NCBI GenBank assembly: GCA_963793825.1
Contig: CAWCBE010000007.1
Span: forward strand, 1,178,001-1,242,000
Reading direction: 5' to 3'
DNA: 64,000 nucleotides
Origin: RYN-230 sp963793825
GTDB lineage: Bacteria; Actinomycetota; Actinomycetes; Streptosporangiales; Streptosporangiaceae
Made by a program: the position numbers and the translations under genes. Below, one piece after another: positions 6,920-15,562 of the stretch. The notes under the pieces were generated by a model, which ran no database searches, was not told the DNA's origin, and saw only the letters and a list, made by a program, of their open reading frames with translations. Each line of letters begins with the position of its first letter. The stretch's first letter is position 1.

Positions 6920-8671
6920 AGGCGGTTGTGGTCGGCGGGGTTGCCGGGGGGATGAGCTTCGCGGCGCGGGCCCGGCGGCTGGCTGAGGATGCGCAGATCG
7001 TGGTGCTGGAGCGGGGCCCGTACGTGTCGTATGCGAACTGCGGGCTGCCGTATCACCTGGGCGGTGAGATCGCTGAGCGGGATGCCCTGCTGCTGCATAC
7101 CCCGCAGTCGCTGGCGGGCAGCCTGGCGCTGGACGTGCGGACCGGCCACGAGGTGCTCGCCATTGACCCGGCCGGGCGCGCCGTGACCGTCCGTGACCTG
7201 GGGACCGGCCGCCAGTACCGGGAGTCCTACGACGTGCTGGTGCTGTCCACCGGGGCCACCCCGGTCATCCCGCCGGTCCCGGGGGCCGGCCTGCCCGCGG
7301 TCCGCGTGCTGCGCACCGTTCCCGACGCGGACGCCCTGCGCGCGCTGGTGGACGGCGGCGCCCGCCGGGCGGTGGTCGCCGGGGCCGGGTTCATCGGCCT
7401 GGAGGCGGCCGAGGCGCTGGTGCACCGCGGGGTGGCCGTCACGCTGGTCGAGCTGGCCGGGCAGGTCCTGCCGGCCCTGGACCCGGAGATGGCGCGCAGC
7501 ATCGAACTGGAGCTGGCCCGGGCCGGCGTCGAGGTGCGGCTGGGCACCTCGGTCACCGCGCTGCGCGGAGGCAGGCCGCGGCGCCGTCACCGCCAGCCTG
7601 TCGGACGGATCCCAGGTCACCGCCGGGCTGGTCCTGCTGGCCGCCGGGGTCCGGCCGGAGACCTCGCTGGCCGCGGCGGCCGGGCTCGCGCTGGGCGCCC
7701 GCGGCGCCCTGCTCGTCGATGAGCACCTGCGGACCTCGGTGCCGTCCATCTACGGCGTCGGGGACGCGATCGAGGTCACCGACGCCGTCACCGGCCGCCC
7801 GGCCCTCGTGCCGCTGGCCGGGCCGGCCAGCCGGCAGGGCCGCGCGGCCGCTGATCACCTGTTCGGCCACGGCGGGCGGCGCTCCCCCGTGCTGGGCACC
7901 GCCATCGTGCGCGTCTTCGGCACCGTGGCCGCCACCACCGGCCCCAGCGAGAAGGCGCTGCGCGCGGCCGGGATCGCGCACCACGCCGTGCACCTGCACC
8001 CCGCCAACCACGCCGGGTACTACCCCGGCGCCCGCCCGCTGCACCTCAAGCTGCTCTTCACCCCCGGCGGGCGGGTGCTCGGCGCCCAGGCCACCGGCGG
8101 CGACGGGACCGACAAGCGGATCGACGTCATCGCCACCGCCATCCGGGCCGGCCTGACCGTCGATGACCTCGCCGACCTCGAGCTCGCCTACTCCCCCCCG
8201 TTCGGGTCGGCCAAAGACCCGGTCAACCTGGCCGGCATGGCCGCCGGCAACCTGCTGGCCGGCGACCTGGCCCTATGGCGGGCCGCCGACCTGGCCCGCC
8301 CCGACCCCCGCGCCGTGCTGCTGGACGTCCGCTCACCAGCGGAATACCACGCCGGCCACCTGCCCGGCGCGCTCAACATCCCGCACACCGAACTACGCGG
8401 CCGGCTCACCGAAATCCCCCCCGCCCGCCCCCTGCTGGTCTACTGCGCATCCGGGTTCCGCTCCTACCTGGCCCTCCGCGTACTACGCCAGCACGGCTGG
8501 CCCGACGTCCGCTCCCTATCCGGCGGGCTGACCACCCTCCAGCTCGAACTCCCCGCCCTGCCCCTCAACCACGACCAGCCACCCACCGGGCCACCCGCCG
8601 GGCCACCCACCGGGCCACCCACCGGGCCACCCGCCGGGCCACCCGCCGAACTGGCCGGGACCAGACGGTAA
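6916..8671 (+). pseudogene. CoA-disulfide reductase/rhodanese fusion with a frameshift
   Basis: The first frame (6916 to about 7570) gives the FAD domain GGVAGG and the catalytic YANCGLPYHLGG (C42). The +1 frame then continues seamlessly with LSDGSQVTAGLVLLAAGVRP, YGVGDAIEVTD, the dimer domain ANHAGYYPGA, and a rhodanese domain ending YCASGFRSYLA (active Cys). Removing one G near 7567-7573 restores one protein of about 584 residues, parallel to the intact paralogue at 41218-42957. Such fusions reduce CoA persulfide or polysulfide. The shift may be a true mutation or a sequencing error. The tail ends in a Pro-Gly repeat. GTG 6916 is coupled to the upstream CxxC gene. Confidence 0.8.
8578..8650 (+). 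repeat. Tandem 12-nt repeats encoding a Pro-Pro-x-Gly tail
   Basis: About six units of ccacccgccggg or ccacccaccggg encode PPTGPPAGPPTG-type residues at the C-terminus of the rhodanese fusion. Unit number is likely to vary between strains. Confidence 0.75.
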
Positions 8672-8740
8672 CAGCGGCCAGGCGCCCCCCGCCCCCCGGC
8701 GGCGCCACGCAGGAAAGATCAGAGAAACTCTCCCATAACG

Positions 8741-8756
8741 ATACCCCCTAGGGTAT
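8741..8756. promoter_or_regulatory. CstR/CsoR-type operator, copy 3
   Basis: ATACCC-CCTA-GGGTAT, 57 nt before the chosen start of the second SQR-family gene, where it could cover the promoter. Confidence 0.8.
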
Positions 8757-8812
8757 ACTGAGCAGTAGCAGCCTCGATGGCGAGCCTGCGGACTGCCACT
8801 AGGGGGCGGGTC

Positions 8813-10267
8813 ATGGCGCGTGTAGTGATCCTCGGGGCCGGGATTTCGGGGCACACTGCTGCCCTGCATCTGCGGCGGCTGCTCGGCAAGGACCACGAGG
8901 TGGTGGTCGTGTCGCCGAACGCGGACTGGAACTGGATCCCGTCGAACATCTGGGTCGGGGTCGGGCGGATGGCGCCGGAGGCGGTGACGTTCCCGCTCGC
9001 GCCGGTGTACCGGCGGCAGGGCATCACATTCCACCAGGCCCGGGCCGTGGCGATCTGGCCGGACGGAGACGGCGATAGCGGCCCGGCCGTGGACATCATC
9101 TCCACTCTCCCCGGCCACGGCGGCGAGCAGGAACGGCTGGGCTACGACTACCTGATCAACGCTACCGGGCCGAAGCTGAACTTCGCCGCCACCCCGGGGC
9201 TGGGACCGGACGGGAACACACTGTCGGTATGCACGCCCGGGCACGCACAGCAGGCCGCCCGGGCACTGGACAGCGTGATCGAGAAACTGCGCGCCGGGCA
9301 ACGGCAGACCCTGGTGGTCGGCGTGGGGCACGGCATGTGCACCTGCGAGGGCGCGGCATTCGAGTACACCTTCAACGTCGAGCACGAGCTGCGCACCCGC
9401 GGGCTGCGCGACCTGGCCGACGTCATCTACCTGAGCAACGAGTACGAGCTCGGCGACTTCGGCGTCGGCGGGATGGTCTTCGCGCAGCAGGGCTTCCTGT
9501 CCTCCAGCCAGATCTGGACCGAGTCGCTGTTCCGTGAGCGCGGGGTCAAGGCCATCCTGCGCGCCCACGTCGAGCGGGTCGAGCCAGGCAAGATCTACTA
9601 CGAGACCCTGGACGGCACCCGGGACGCATTGGCCTTCGATTTCGCCATGCTGCTGCCCCCGTTCCGGGGCGCGGACCTGAAGGCCTACGACCGGGGCGGG
9701 GCCGAGATCACCGCCGACCTGTTCGCCCCCAGCGGCTTCCTGAAAGTCGACGCCGACTACACCCCGAAAACCCGCGAACAGTGGCGCGCGGAGGACTGGC
9801 CGCAGACCTACCAGTCCCCCCGCTACGCCAACCTGTTCGGCATCGGGATCGCGTTCGCCCCGCCGCACGCCATCTCCACCCAGCGCACCAGCCCCAACGG
9901 CACGGTGATCGCCCCCGCTCCGCCGCGCACCGGGATGCCGTCCGCGGTGATGGGCCGCCAGGTCGCCCACAGCATCGCGGACATGATCCGCCATGGCGCC
10001 ACCCAGCCGACGCATACCGCCTCGATGGCGGCCATGGGCGCAGCCTGCATCGCCTCCGCCGGCACGGGGATCCGCACCGGCACCGCCGCGGCGATGACGA
10101 TGTACCCCGTCGTCCCGGACTACGCCCGGTACCCGGTGCACGGGCGCAGCGTGAAAGACACCTACGGCGAGATCGGGCTGGCCGCGCACTGGGTCAAGCA
10201 CCTGCTGCACTACGTGTTCATCTACAAGGCCAAGGCCCGCCCCGGCTGGGCCTTCCTGCCCGAATGA
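8813..10267 (+). CDS. Second SQR/flavocytochrome-type sulfide dehydrogenase flavoprotein
   Basis: The protein has 484 residues. It starts with the FAD motif GAGISG, has the INATGPKLNF strand and cysteines C140 (SVCTPGHA), C176/C178 (GHGMCTCEG) and one near residue 407 (AACIASAGTG), consistent with a thiol-based sulfide oxidase. The Cys pair arrangement differs from the upstream SQR, so it is a different SQR type. I prefer ATG 8813 (AGGGGGCGG ahead) over an in-frame ATG at 8777. The C-terminus has amphipathic segments (WVKHLLHYVFIYKAK) that could bind the membrane. It lies behind an operator and is followed by a 47-aa protein. Confidence 0.8.
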   Translation: MARVVILGAGISGHTAALHLRRLLGKDHEVVVVSPNADWNWIPSNIWVGVGRMAPEAVTFPLAPVYRRQGITFHQARAVAIWPDGDGDSGPAVDIISTLPGHGGEQERLGYDYLINATGPKLNFAATPGLGPDGNTLSVCTPGHAQQAARALDSVIEKLRAGQRQTLVVGVGHGMCTCEGAAFEYTFNVEHELRTRGLRDLADVIYLSNEYELGDFGVGGMVFAQQGFLSSSQIWTESLFRERGVKAILRAHVERVEPGKIYYETLDGTRDALAFDFAMLLPPFRGADLKAYDRGGAEITADLFAPSGFLKVDADYTPKTREQWRAEDWPQTYQSPRYANLFGIGIAFAPPHAISTQRTSPNGTVIAPAPPRTGMPSAVMGRQVAHSIADMIRHGATQPTHTASMAAMGAACIASAGTGIRTGTAAAMTMYPVVPDYARYPVHGRSVKDTYGEIGLAAHWVKHLLHYVFIYKAKARPGWAFLPE

Positions 10268-10346
10268 GGTGCGGCACGGGTAGCCCTGGCCACCCCCGTC
10301 CCGGTCCCAGCACCATTGACCCGCAACTAAGCCAGGAGAGGCTCTG

Positions 10347-10490
10347 ATGAACACCACCGACGACCGGATCGCCGCGGCACCGCTGCCCACCACCCGCACA
10401 CTGCGCAGGCGCAGGTCAATCCCGCTGCAGCTATGGCGCTTCGGCCAGATCAACCTCCGCATGCTCCGCATGGTGCGCAAGGCGCACTGA
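10347..10490 (+). CDS. 47-residue basic protein following the SQR gene
   Basis: ATG 10347 follows GCCAGGAGAG. The product is MNTTDDRIAAAP, then TLRRRRSIPLQLWRF and INLRMLRMVRKAH, rich in Arg with an amphipathic C-terminal helix. I recall similar short proteins with a Q(L/F)WRF...LRMLRMVRK end beside SQR genes in actinomycetes, but their function is unknown. A membrane or SQR accessory role is only a guess. Co-directional and 79 nt after the SQR stop. Confidence 0.6.
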   Translation: MNTTDDRIAAAPLPTTRTLRRRRSIPLQLWRFGQINLRMLRMVRKAH

Positions 10491-10536
10491 CCGCTTCACG
10501 GTGGCAGCCGGGTCCCGGGAGCCTGCGCCGCCTGAG

Positions 10537-12336
10537 TTACCCTGCCTCGCCTGGCCCCGGCGCTGAGCACCCTGCCGCATCAGCCGGGAGGGCCGCTGGC
10601 TGTTCCCGGAGGCAGGCTGGCGGGAGCGGGAACCAGCGCAAGGCCTCGAAGTCGGGGCCGAGCCCGGTCGGCCCGTCCTCCAGGCCAGCCGGGCGGCCCG
10701 CCAGCAGCGCCCGGGCCTGGCCGAGATAGTCAGGGAACGCTTCTTCGCCGGCGTGCCCGCGGCGCCGCAGGTAGGTCATCTCCCCGTCCGGGCCATAGTG
10801 CACCTCAGCCAGCCGCAACGGGGCCTCCGGGGCCTGGCCGGCGTGCCGCCACAGGCCAGTGCGCGGATCGAAGCGGTAATCCGGCAGCAGCCGGTAGCCC
10901 TCCGCCGCCACCAGGTCTACCGCGTCCGCGATGTAGTCAGCGGCGGCCGCGGAGATGAAGTAGTTGAGGTTGACCCGGGTCCAGCCGGGCTTGACTCCGT
11001 CGCAGCCGTGGCCGATTTCCTCGCGCAGCGCGTGCGAGCGGGCCGCGCCGATGGCCAGCAGCCGGTGCCCGTAGGGTCCGGCGCACGAACACCCGCCGCG
11101 GGCCTGGATGCCGAACAGGTCGTTCAGCAGCGCGACGACAAAATTGTGATGCAGGTACTGCCCCGTCCCGTGATGGATGCGGAACGAGACGACGGCCAGG
11201 CGGCGGGCCTGCCGGCTGCCGAGGATCTCGATCCGCGGGTTGCCTGCCCAGCGGCGCAGGACCCGCTGCCACAGCCGTTCCTCCCGGGCGGCGATCAGGT
11301 CCGTGCCGATCGCCTGCTTGAGGCCGAACACCAGGCCGGCCCGGATCGACTCGACGATGGCCGGGGTGCCGCCCTCCTCGCGGGCCACCGGGTCATCCAG
11401 ATAGCGATGGCCAACCGGGTCGACGAACGCCACCGTGCCGCCGCCGGGCACCGTGGGCACGGCATTGCGCACTAGCTCCCGGCGGACCACCAGCACGCCC
11501 GGCGTCTGCGGGCCGCCCGGAAACTTGTGCGGCGACAGGAAAACCGCGTCCTTATGGTCCCCGGCGCCCGGCGCGGACCCCGCGACACGGACCGGCACGT
11601 ACGGCCCGGCGGCCGCGAAGTCCCAGAAGGACAGGGCACCATGAGCGTGCAGCAGCCGGGCGACCGCACCGCTATCGGTGAGGATGCCGGTGACGTTGGA
11701 GGCGGCCGAGAAGCTGCCGATGCGCAGCGGCCGGGCGGCGAAGCGGATCAGCTGCCGTTCCAGGTCGTCCAGGTCGACATGACCGTCGGAGTCCTCGGCG
11801 ATGACCACCACGTCGGCGATCGACTCGCGCCAGGGCAGCTCGTTGGAATGATGCTCATAGGGGCCGACGAACACCACGGGCCGGTCGGCATCCGGGATGC
11901 GGGCCGAGAGCCGGTACCGCTCATCCAGGCCGGCCGGAATGCGCAGCTCCAGAATGCCGATCAGCTTGCTCACCGCCGCGGTCGCCCCCGAGCCGCAGAA
12001 GATGACCAGGTCCTCCTTGGTCCCGCCGACCGCATCATGGATCATCCGCCGCGCGTCCTCGCGCAGCCGGCTGGTCTGCAGCCCGGTCCCCGAGCTCTCC
12101 GTATGCGTGTTCGCGTACAGCGGCAGCACCGCATCCCGGATGAAGTCCTCGATGAAATCCAGCGACCGCCCGGAGGCCGTGTAGTCGGCGTAGGTCACCC
12201 GCCGGGGCCCGAACGGGCTGTCCATCAGCTCACCGTCACCGATGACACCCCGCCTGACCCGCTCCAGCAGTGGCGACGTCGGCAGTTCCGCCGTCCCAAC
12301 GGCGTAAGCACCGCCTGCCGCACCCGGTCCGCTCAT
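10537..12336 (-). CDS. Cysteine-desulfurase-like PLP enzyme (class V aminotransferase fold)
   Basis: The protein has 599 residues. Class V fold marks include VTYADYTASGRSLDFIEDFI, IFCGSGATAAVSKLIG, the PLP-lysine FLSPHKFPGGPQTPG and a conserved cysteine loop FGIQARGGCSCAGPYGH, where desulfurases carry the persulfide-forming Cys. It is about 200 residues longer than IscS/SufS, with an extra C-terminal region ending in DFEALRWFPLP. The likely role is C-S bond chemistry supplying or handling sulfane sulfur. ATG 12336 follows AAGGAGG. It is 24 nt downstream of the thioredoxin gene, so both share the operator at 12778. Confidence 0.7.
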   Translation of the reverse strand: MSGPGAAGGAYAVGTAELPTSPLLERVRRGVIGDGELMDSPFGPRRVTYADYTASGRSLDFIEDFIRDAVLPLYANTHTESSGTGLQTSRLREDARRMIHDAVGGTKEDLVIFCGSGATAAVSKLIGILELRIPAGLDERYRLSARIPDADRPVVFVGPYEHHSNELPWRESIADVVVIAEDSDGHVDLDDLERQLIRFAARPLRIGSFSAASNVTGILTDSGAVARLLHAHGALSFWDFAAAGPYVPVRVAGSAPGAGDHKDAVFLSPHKFPGGPQTPGVLVVRRELVRNAVPTVPGGGTVAFVDPVGHRYLDDPVAREEGGTPAIVESIRAGLVFGLKQAIGTDLIAAREERLWQRVLRRWAGNPRIEILGSRQARRLAVVSFRIHHGTGQYLHHNFVVALLNDLFGIQARGGCSCAGPYGHRLLAIGAARSHALREEIGHGCDGVKPGWTRVNLNYFISAAAADYIADAVDLVAAEGYRLLPDYRFDPRTGLWRHAGQAPEAPLRLAEVHYGPDGEMTYLRRRGHAGEEAFPDYLGQARALLAGRPAGLEDGPTGLGPDFEALRWFPLPPACLREQPAALPADAAGCSAPGPGEAG

Positions 12337-12360
12337 GTCAGCCTCCTTGCGGTAGCAGGC

Positions 12361-12744
12361 TCATGGGCCCGCAGTTGACGCAGACCCGCTGCGTTCCGCG
12401 ATGCTCGCCCGGACCTCATCCATGTCAAGCTCGCGGGCCTTGGCGATCAGCTGCTCCAGGGCCGGCTCCGGCAGCGCGCCAGGCTGCGCGTAGAGGATGA
12501 TCCCGTCGCGGATCACCATCAGCGTCGGGATCGAGGAGATCCCGAACCCGGCCGCCAGCCCCGGCTGCGCTTCGGTGTCGACCTTGCCGAACACCGCGTC
12601 CGCGTGCCGGCCTGACGCCCGTTCAAAGACCGGGCCGAAAACGCGGCACGGCCCGCACCACGACGCCCAGAAGTCAACCAGCGCCAGCCCTTCGCCACCG
12701 GTCATCGCCTCGAAATTCTCCGATGTCAGCTCAACCGTCGCCAT
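12361..12744 (-). CDS. trx-like: Thioredoxin
   Basis: The protein has 127 residues, with the active site FWASWCGPC (C30, C33), the Asp before it (VDFW) and the cis-Pro loop ISSIPTLMVI. It starts at ATG 12744 after GGGGAGG; an upstream in-frame ATG at 12765 has no ribosome site. It reduces disulfides or persulfides in the cytoplasm. It is the first gene behind a perfect palindromic CstR-type operator and is followed by the desulfurase-like enzyme, so it may release sulfur from persulfidated partners. Confidence 0.9.
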   Translation of the reverse strand: MATVELTSENFEAMTGGEGLALVDFWASWCGPCRVFGPVFERASGRHADAVFGKVDTEAQPGLAAGFGISSIPTLMVIRDGIILYAQPGALPEPALEQLIAKARELDMDEVRASIAERSGSASTAGP

Positions 12745-12777
12745 GCTGCGCCTCCCCATCTCCACTCACTGATTATA

Positions 12778-12793
12778 ATACCCCTAGGGGTAT
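12778..12793. promoter_or_regulatory. CstR/CsoR-type operator, copy 4 (perfect palindrome)
   Basis: ATACCCCTAGGGGTAT is a perfect 16-bp palindrome, 33 nt upstream of the thioredoxin ATG. It is the best-matching copy in the window and sits in the divergent region facing a small membrane-protein frame. Confidence 0.85.
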
Positions 12794-12978
12794 AAGTGGT
12801 ACCCGCCGGGCCGGCATTCTGCGACCGCGAAGCAGCGGCGGTCATGGCGCTGGTCCTGGCCGGCGGGTGGCGGGCTTGGGCACGGGATGAGAAGCGGAAG
12901 GAGCGGAAACGGACATGAGCCAGCAGGGGAGGCAGCCAGCCCCGAGAAATCCCCGGGTGAGACTGAGCCTGATGCCCG

Positions 12979-13149
12979 GTGATCAGCTACCTCGAATGGC
13001 TCCGGAATCAGCAGGCGCTCCGCCGCGGCGAGCCGGTGAGCCGCTCGTGGCTGCCGCGGATCCTGGCGCTGACCATCGCGGTCATCGGGGTGGTGGCCGC
13101 AGCGCTGGCGCTGCTGTCCGGGGTGACGACGGCATTGGCCGCTGGCTAA
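12979..13149 (+). CDS. Possible small single-span membrane protein
   Basis: A GTG-initiated frame of 56 residues: ISYLEWLRNQQALRRGEPVS, then a hydrophobic span ILALTIAVIGVVAAALALLSG and a short tail. An in-frame stop lies just upstream, so this is the longest version. The ribosome site is weak. It overlaps the 3' end of the convergent gntR gene by four bases. I do not recognise the family. Confidence 0.4.
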   Translation: MISYLEWLRNQQALRRGEPVSRSWLPRILALTIAVIGVVAAALALLSGVTTALAAG

Positions 13150-13979
13150 CGGGTGGGGGCGGGAACGCTGGCCAGCGCATCGGTGATCGGGCGCATGCCG
13201 CCGAGGGTGAGCTGGTAGCCGGCCCGGGCGGAGAACTCGGCCAGCAGGGAGAACCGGTCCCCCCGGATCAGGGTGTGCCGCCACTCCACCGGCCGGGCCC
13301 CGGCGTGGCCGAGCCGGTCGATGGCCAGCGCGGCCGTGGCGGGCGGGATCTCCAGCAGGCGCTGCTGCGCCCGGCTGGGCACCACCGCGCGGATATGCTC
13401 GCGCCCGCCCTGGAGCCGGATGCCAGCACGGGCGGCCAGTTCGTCGTACAGGGCCGTGTGCGTGAAGTCGGCCTCCAGCAGCGGCGCCGCAATCTCGGCG
13501 GGCAGCCAGACCGTGTCCAGGGCGAGCGGCTCCCCGCCGGCCAGGCGCAGCCGCTCCAGGCGGAACAGCGGCGTGGACGCTTCCAGGCCGAGCCGGCCCG
13601 CGACGACACCGTCGGCGCGCACGTCGCGGGCCCGCACGACGCTGGCCTGACGCAGGCCCGCCGCCTCCACCGACGCGAACAGCGAGTACAGCGCGCCCAG
13701 CGGCTGGGTGATCGGCTCCTGCGCACCCAGCCGCGGGCGCCTGCCCCGCTCGGCCACGATGACCCCGTCCGCCCGGAGCTGCTGCAGGGCGGCGCGGACG
13801 GTATGCCGGCTGACTTCGTATTCCGCGGCGAGCTCCAGCTCGCCGGGGAACGCCTGGCCGAAGGCACCGTCCGTCAGCCTGCGCCTCAGGTCGTCACGGA
13901 GCTGCGCCCACAGCGGCAGCGGGCTGCCGCGGTCCAGCCGCCGCGGCGCGGCCGCCTGCTGGGCCGCCTGTCCAGCCAC
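13146..13979 (-). CDS. GntR-family (HutC/UTRA) transcription regulator
   Basis: The protein has 277 residues: a winged-helix GntR domain (LPLWAQLRDDLRRRLTDGAFG, LAAEYEVSRHTVRAALQQLRADG) and a UTRA ligand domain (residues about 105-270, ending LLAEFSARAGYQLTLGGMRP). I choose GTG 13979, which has AGGGGGCG ahead; longer versions would run across the operator at 14101. It diverges from the persulfide dioxygenase operon and probably controls it through that site. The ligand is unknown; a thiol or sulfur compound is inferred from context. Confidence 0.8.
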   Translation of the reverse strand: MAGQAAQQAAAPRRLDRGSPLPLWAQLRDDLRRRLTDGAFGQAFPGELELAAEYEVSRHTVRAALQQLRADGVIVAERGRRPRLGAQEPITQPLGALYSLFASVEAAGLRQASVVRARDVRADGVVAGRLGLEASTPLFRLERLRLAGGEPLALDTVWLPAEIAAPLLEADFTHTALYDELAARAGIRLQGGREHIRAVVPSRAQQRLLEIPPATAALAIDRLGHAGARPVEWRHTLIRGDRFSLLAEFSARAGYQLTLGGMRPITDALASVPAPTR

Positions 13980-14100
13980 GGTGCGCCCCCTGTCCTGGGC
14001 AGGACATAGCCCATATCTCCGCTCATCACGGAAAGTACCAGCCGCAGGCGGCGGAAACCGGTGGCGGCGGGACCACTCCCTGCTACAAAGTCTTGTGACT

Positions 14101-14120
14101 ATGTACGAATGATCGTACAT
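14101..14120. promoter_or_regulatory. Inverted repeat, probable GntR operator
   Basis: ATGTACGA-ATGA-TCGTACAT is a perfect 8-bp inverted repeat with a 4-nt spacer. It lies between the divergent gntR gene and the dioxygenase-rhodanese gene (start 14173). Its TGTAC...GTACA core fits the palindromes bound by HutC-type GntR proteins. Confidence 0.75.
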
Positions 14121-14172
14121 TTGGCAGACCCGCGAGTCCTGGGCCAGCGCCCTGGCCGGAAGGATCACCATC

Positions 14173-15546
14173 ATGGTCGAAGTGCTCCGCGTCGACACAC
14201 CGACCCTCGGCGACCGCAGCTACCTGGCCCACGACGGGGACACGGCTCTCGTCGTCGACCCGCAGCGGGACATCGACCGGGTCACCCGCCTGGCCGCCAG
14301 GCTGGGGGTGCGCATCACCCACGTCGCCGAGACTCACATGCACAACGACTACGTCACCGGCGGGCTGGCGCTGTCCCGCGCCGCAGGCGCGAGTTACCTG
14401 GTCAACGCGGCCGACCCGGTCCGTTTCGGCCGGACCCCCATCCGGGACGGCGACAGCCTGGAGATCGGCGGGACCATGCGGCTGCGGGTGCTGGCCACCC
14501 CCGGCCACACCTTCACCCACCTGTCCTATGTGCTGGAAGCCGGCGGCCGGGTGACCGGGGTCTTCACCGGTGGCTCCCTGCTGTACGGCTCGACCGGCCG
14601 CCCGGACCTGCTCGGGCCGCTCCACACCGTAACCCTCGCCCACGCGCAGTACGCCTCAGCCCAGCGGCTGGCCCGCGAGCTTCCCGACTCGGCGGAGATC
14701 TTCCCGACCCACGGGTTCGGCAGCTTCTGCGCTGCCACCCAGGCACAGGCCCAGTCATCCACGATCGGGCAGGAAAAGCAGTTCAATCCCGCGCTCACCG
14801 GCGACGAGCAGAGGTACGTCAACGTGCTGCTGACCGGGCTGGATGCCTGGCCCGCCTACTACGCGCAGATGGGACCCGCGAACGCCGCCGGGCCAGCCGG
14901 CCCGGACCTGGCTCCGCCGCGCCGGGCGGACGCCGCTGAGGTGCGCCGGGCGATCCAGGCCGGCGAGTGGGTGGTGGACCTGCGGGACCGGATGGCGTTC
15001 GCCGCCGGCTTCGTGCCCGGCTCGTTCAGCTTCCCGCTCGACGGCAGCTTCGCCACCTACCTCGGCTGGGTGATCCCGTGGGCCACGCCAGTAACCCTGC
15101 TCGGCGAGACACCGGAGCAGGTCGCCGCCGCACAGCGGGAACTCGTGCGGATCGGCATCGACCGCCCGGCGGCCGCCGCCACCGGGCAGCCGCAGGACTG
15201 GGCCGGCGGCCAGCCGCTGGCCACGCTGCGGCTGGCCAAATTCGGCGACCTGGCCGCCGCCAGCGCGGCGGCGGGACACCACCCCGGTGACCCACCGGTG
15301 CTCGATGTGCGGCGCCGGCTCGAATGGGAGGAGAGCCATATCGCCGGGGCCATGCACATTCCGTTCAACGAGCTCCCGGCCCGCTATCACGAGGTCCCGG
15401 CGGGCGAGGTCTGGGTGCACTGCCACGGCGGCTACCGCTCGATGGTGGCCGCGTCCATGCTGGCGGCCCGGGGCCGCCGCGTGATCAGCATCGACGACGA
15501 CTACGCCAACGCCGGCCCGGCCGGCCTGCCCGTGGTGCGGCCGTGA
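14173..15546 (+). CDS. Persulfide dioxygenase-like metallo-beta-lactamase fused to rhodanese domains
   Basis: The protein has 457 residues. The N-terminal MBL domain has THMHNDYVTGG (H55, H57, D59), TPGHTFTHLSY and FPTHGFGSFC, the metal-ligand set of ETHE1/PDO-type dioxygenases. Two rhodanese-like domains follow: an inactive one without cysteine (about 255-320) and an active one with VHCHGGYRSM. The family oxidises glutathione-type persulfide to sulfite, and the rhodanese transfers sulfane sulfur, as in CstB. It heads the ferredoxin-NrfD-molybdoenzyme-TorD operon and is preceded by the GntR operator. Confidence 0.85.
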   Translation: MVEVLRVDTPTLGDRSYLAHDGDTALVVDPQRDIDRVTRLAARLGVRITHVAETHMHNDYVTGGLALSRAAGASYLVNAADPVRFGRTPIRDGDSLEIGGTMRLRVLATPGHTFTHLSYVLEAGGRVTGVFTGGSLLYGSTGRPDLLGPLHTVTLAHAQYASAQRLARELPDSAEIFPTHGFGSFCAATQAQAQSSTIGQEKQFNPALTGDEQRYVNVLLTGLDAWPAYYAQMGPANAAGPAGPDLAPPRRADAAEVRRAIQAGEWVVDLRDRMAFAAGFVPGSFSFPLDGSFATYLGWVIPWATPVTLLGETPEQVAAAQRELVRIGIDRPAAAATGQPQDWAGGQPLATLRLAKFGDLAAASAAAGHHPGDPPVLDVRRRLEWEESHIAGAMHIPFNELPARYHEVPAGEVWVHCHGGYRSMVAASMLAARGRRVISIDDDYANAGPAGLPVVRP

Positions 15547-15562
15547 CCCCGGGCGGGAACCT

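Noticed and set aside
8578..8650. Short regular repeats considered as a CRISPR array
   Set aside because: The units are contiguous, in frame and encode Pro-Gly; there are no spacers.
7193..8671. A separate 492-codon gene
   Set aside because: Only its second part resembles a protein and continues the upstream FAD enzyme; the first part is an out-of-frame shadow.
8516..10480. Very long minus-strand open frame of 654 codons
   Set aside because: It lies opposite the well-supported second SQR gene; its translation has low-complexity, family-free sequence typical of antisense frames in GC-rich DNA.
12915..14009. Plus-strand frame of 364 codons across the gntR gene
   Set aside because: Mostly antisense to gntR, which has a clear HTH and UTRA domain.
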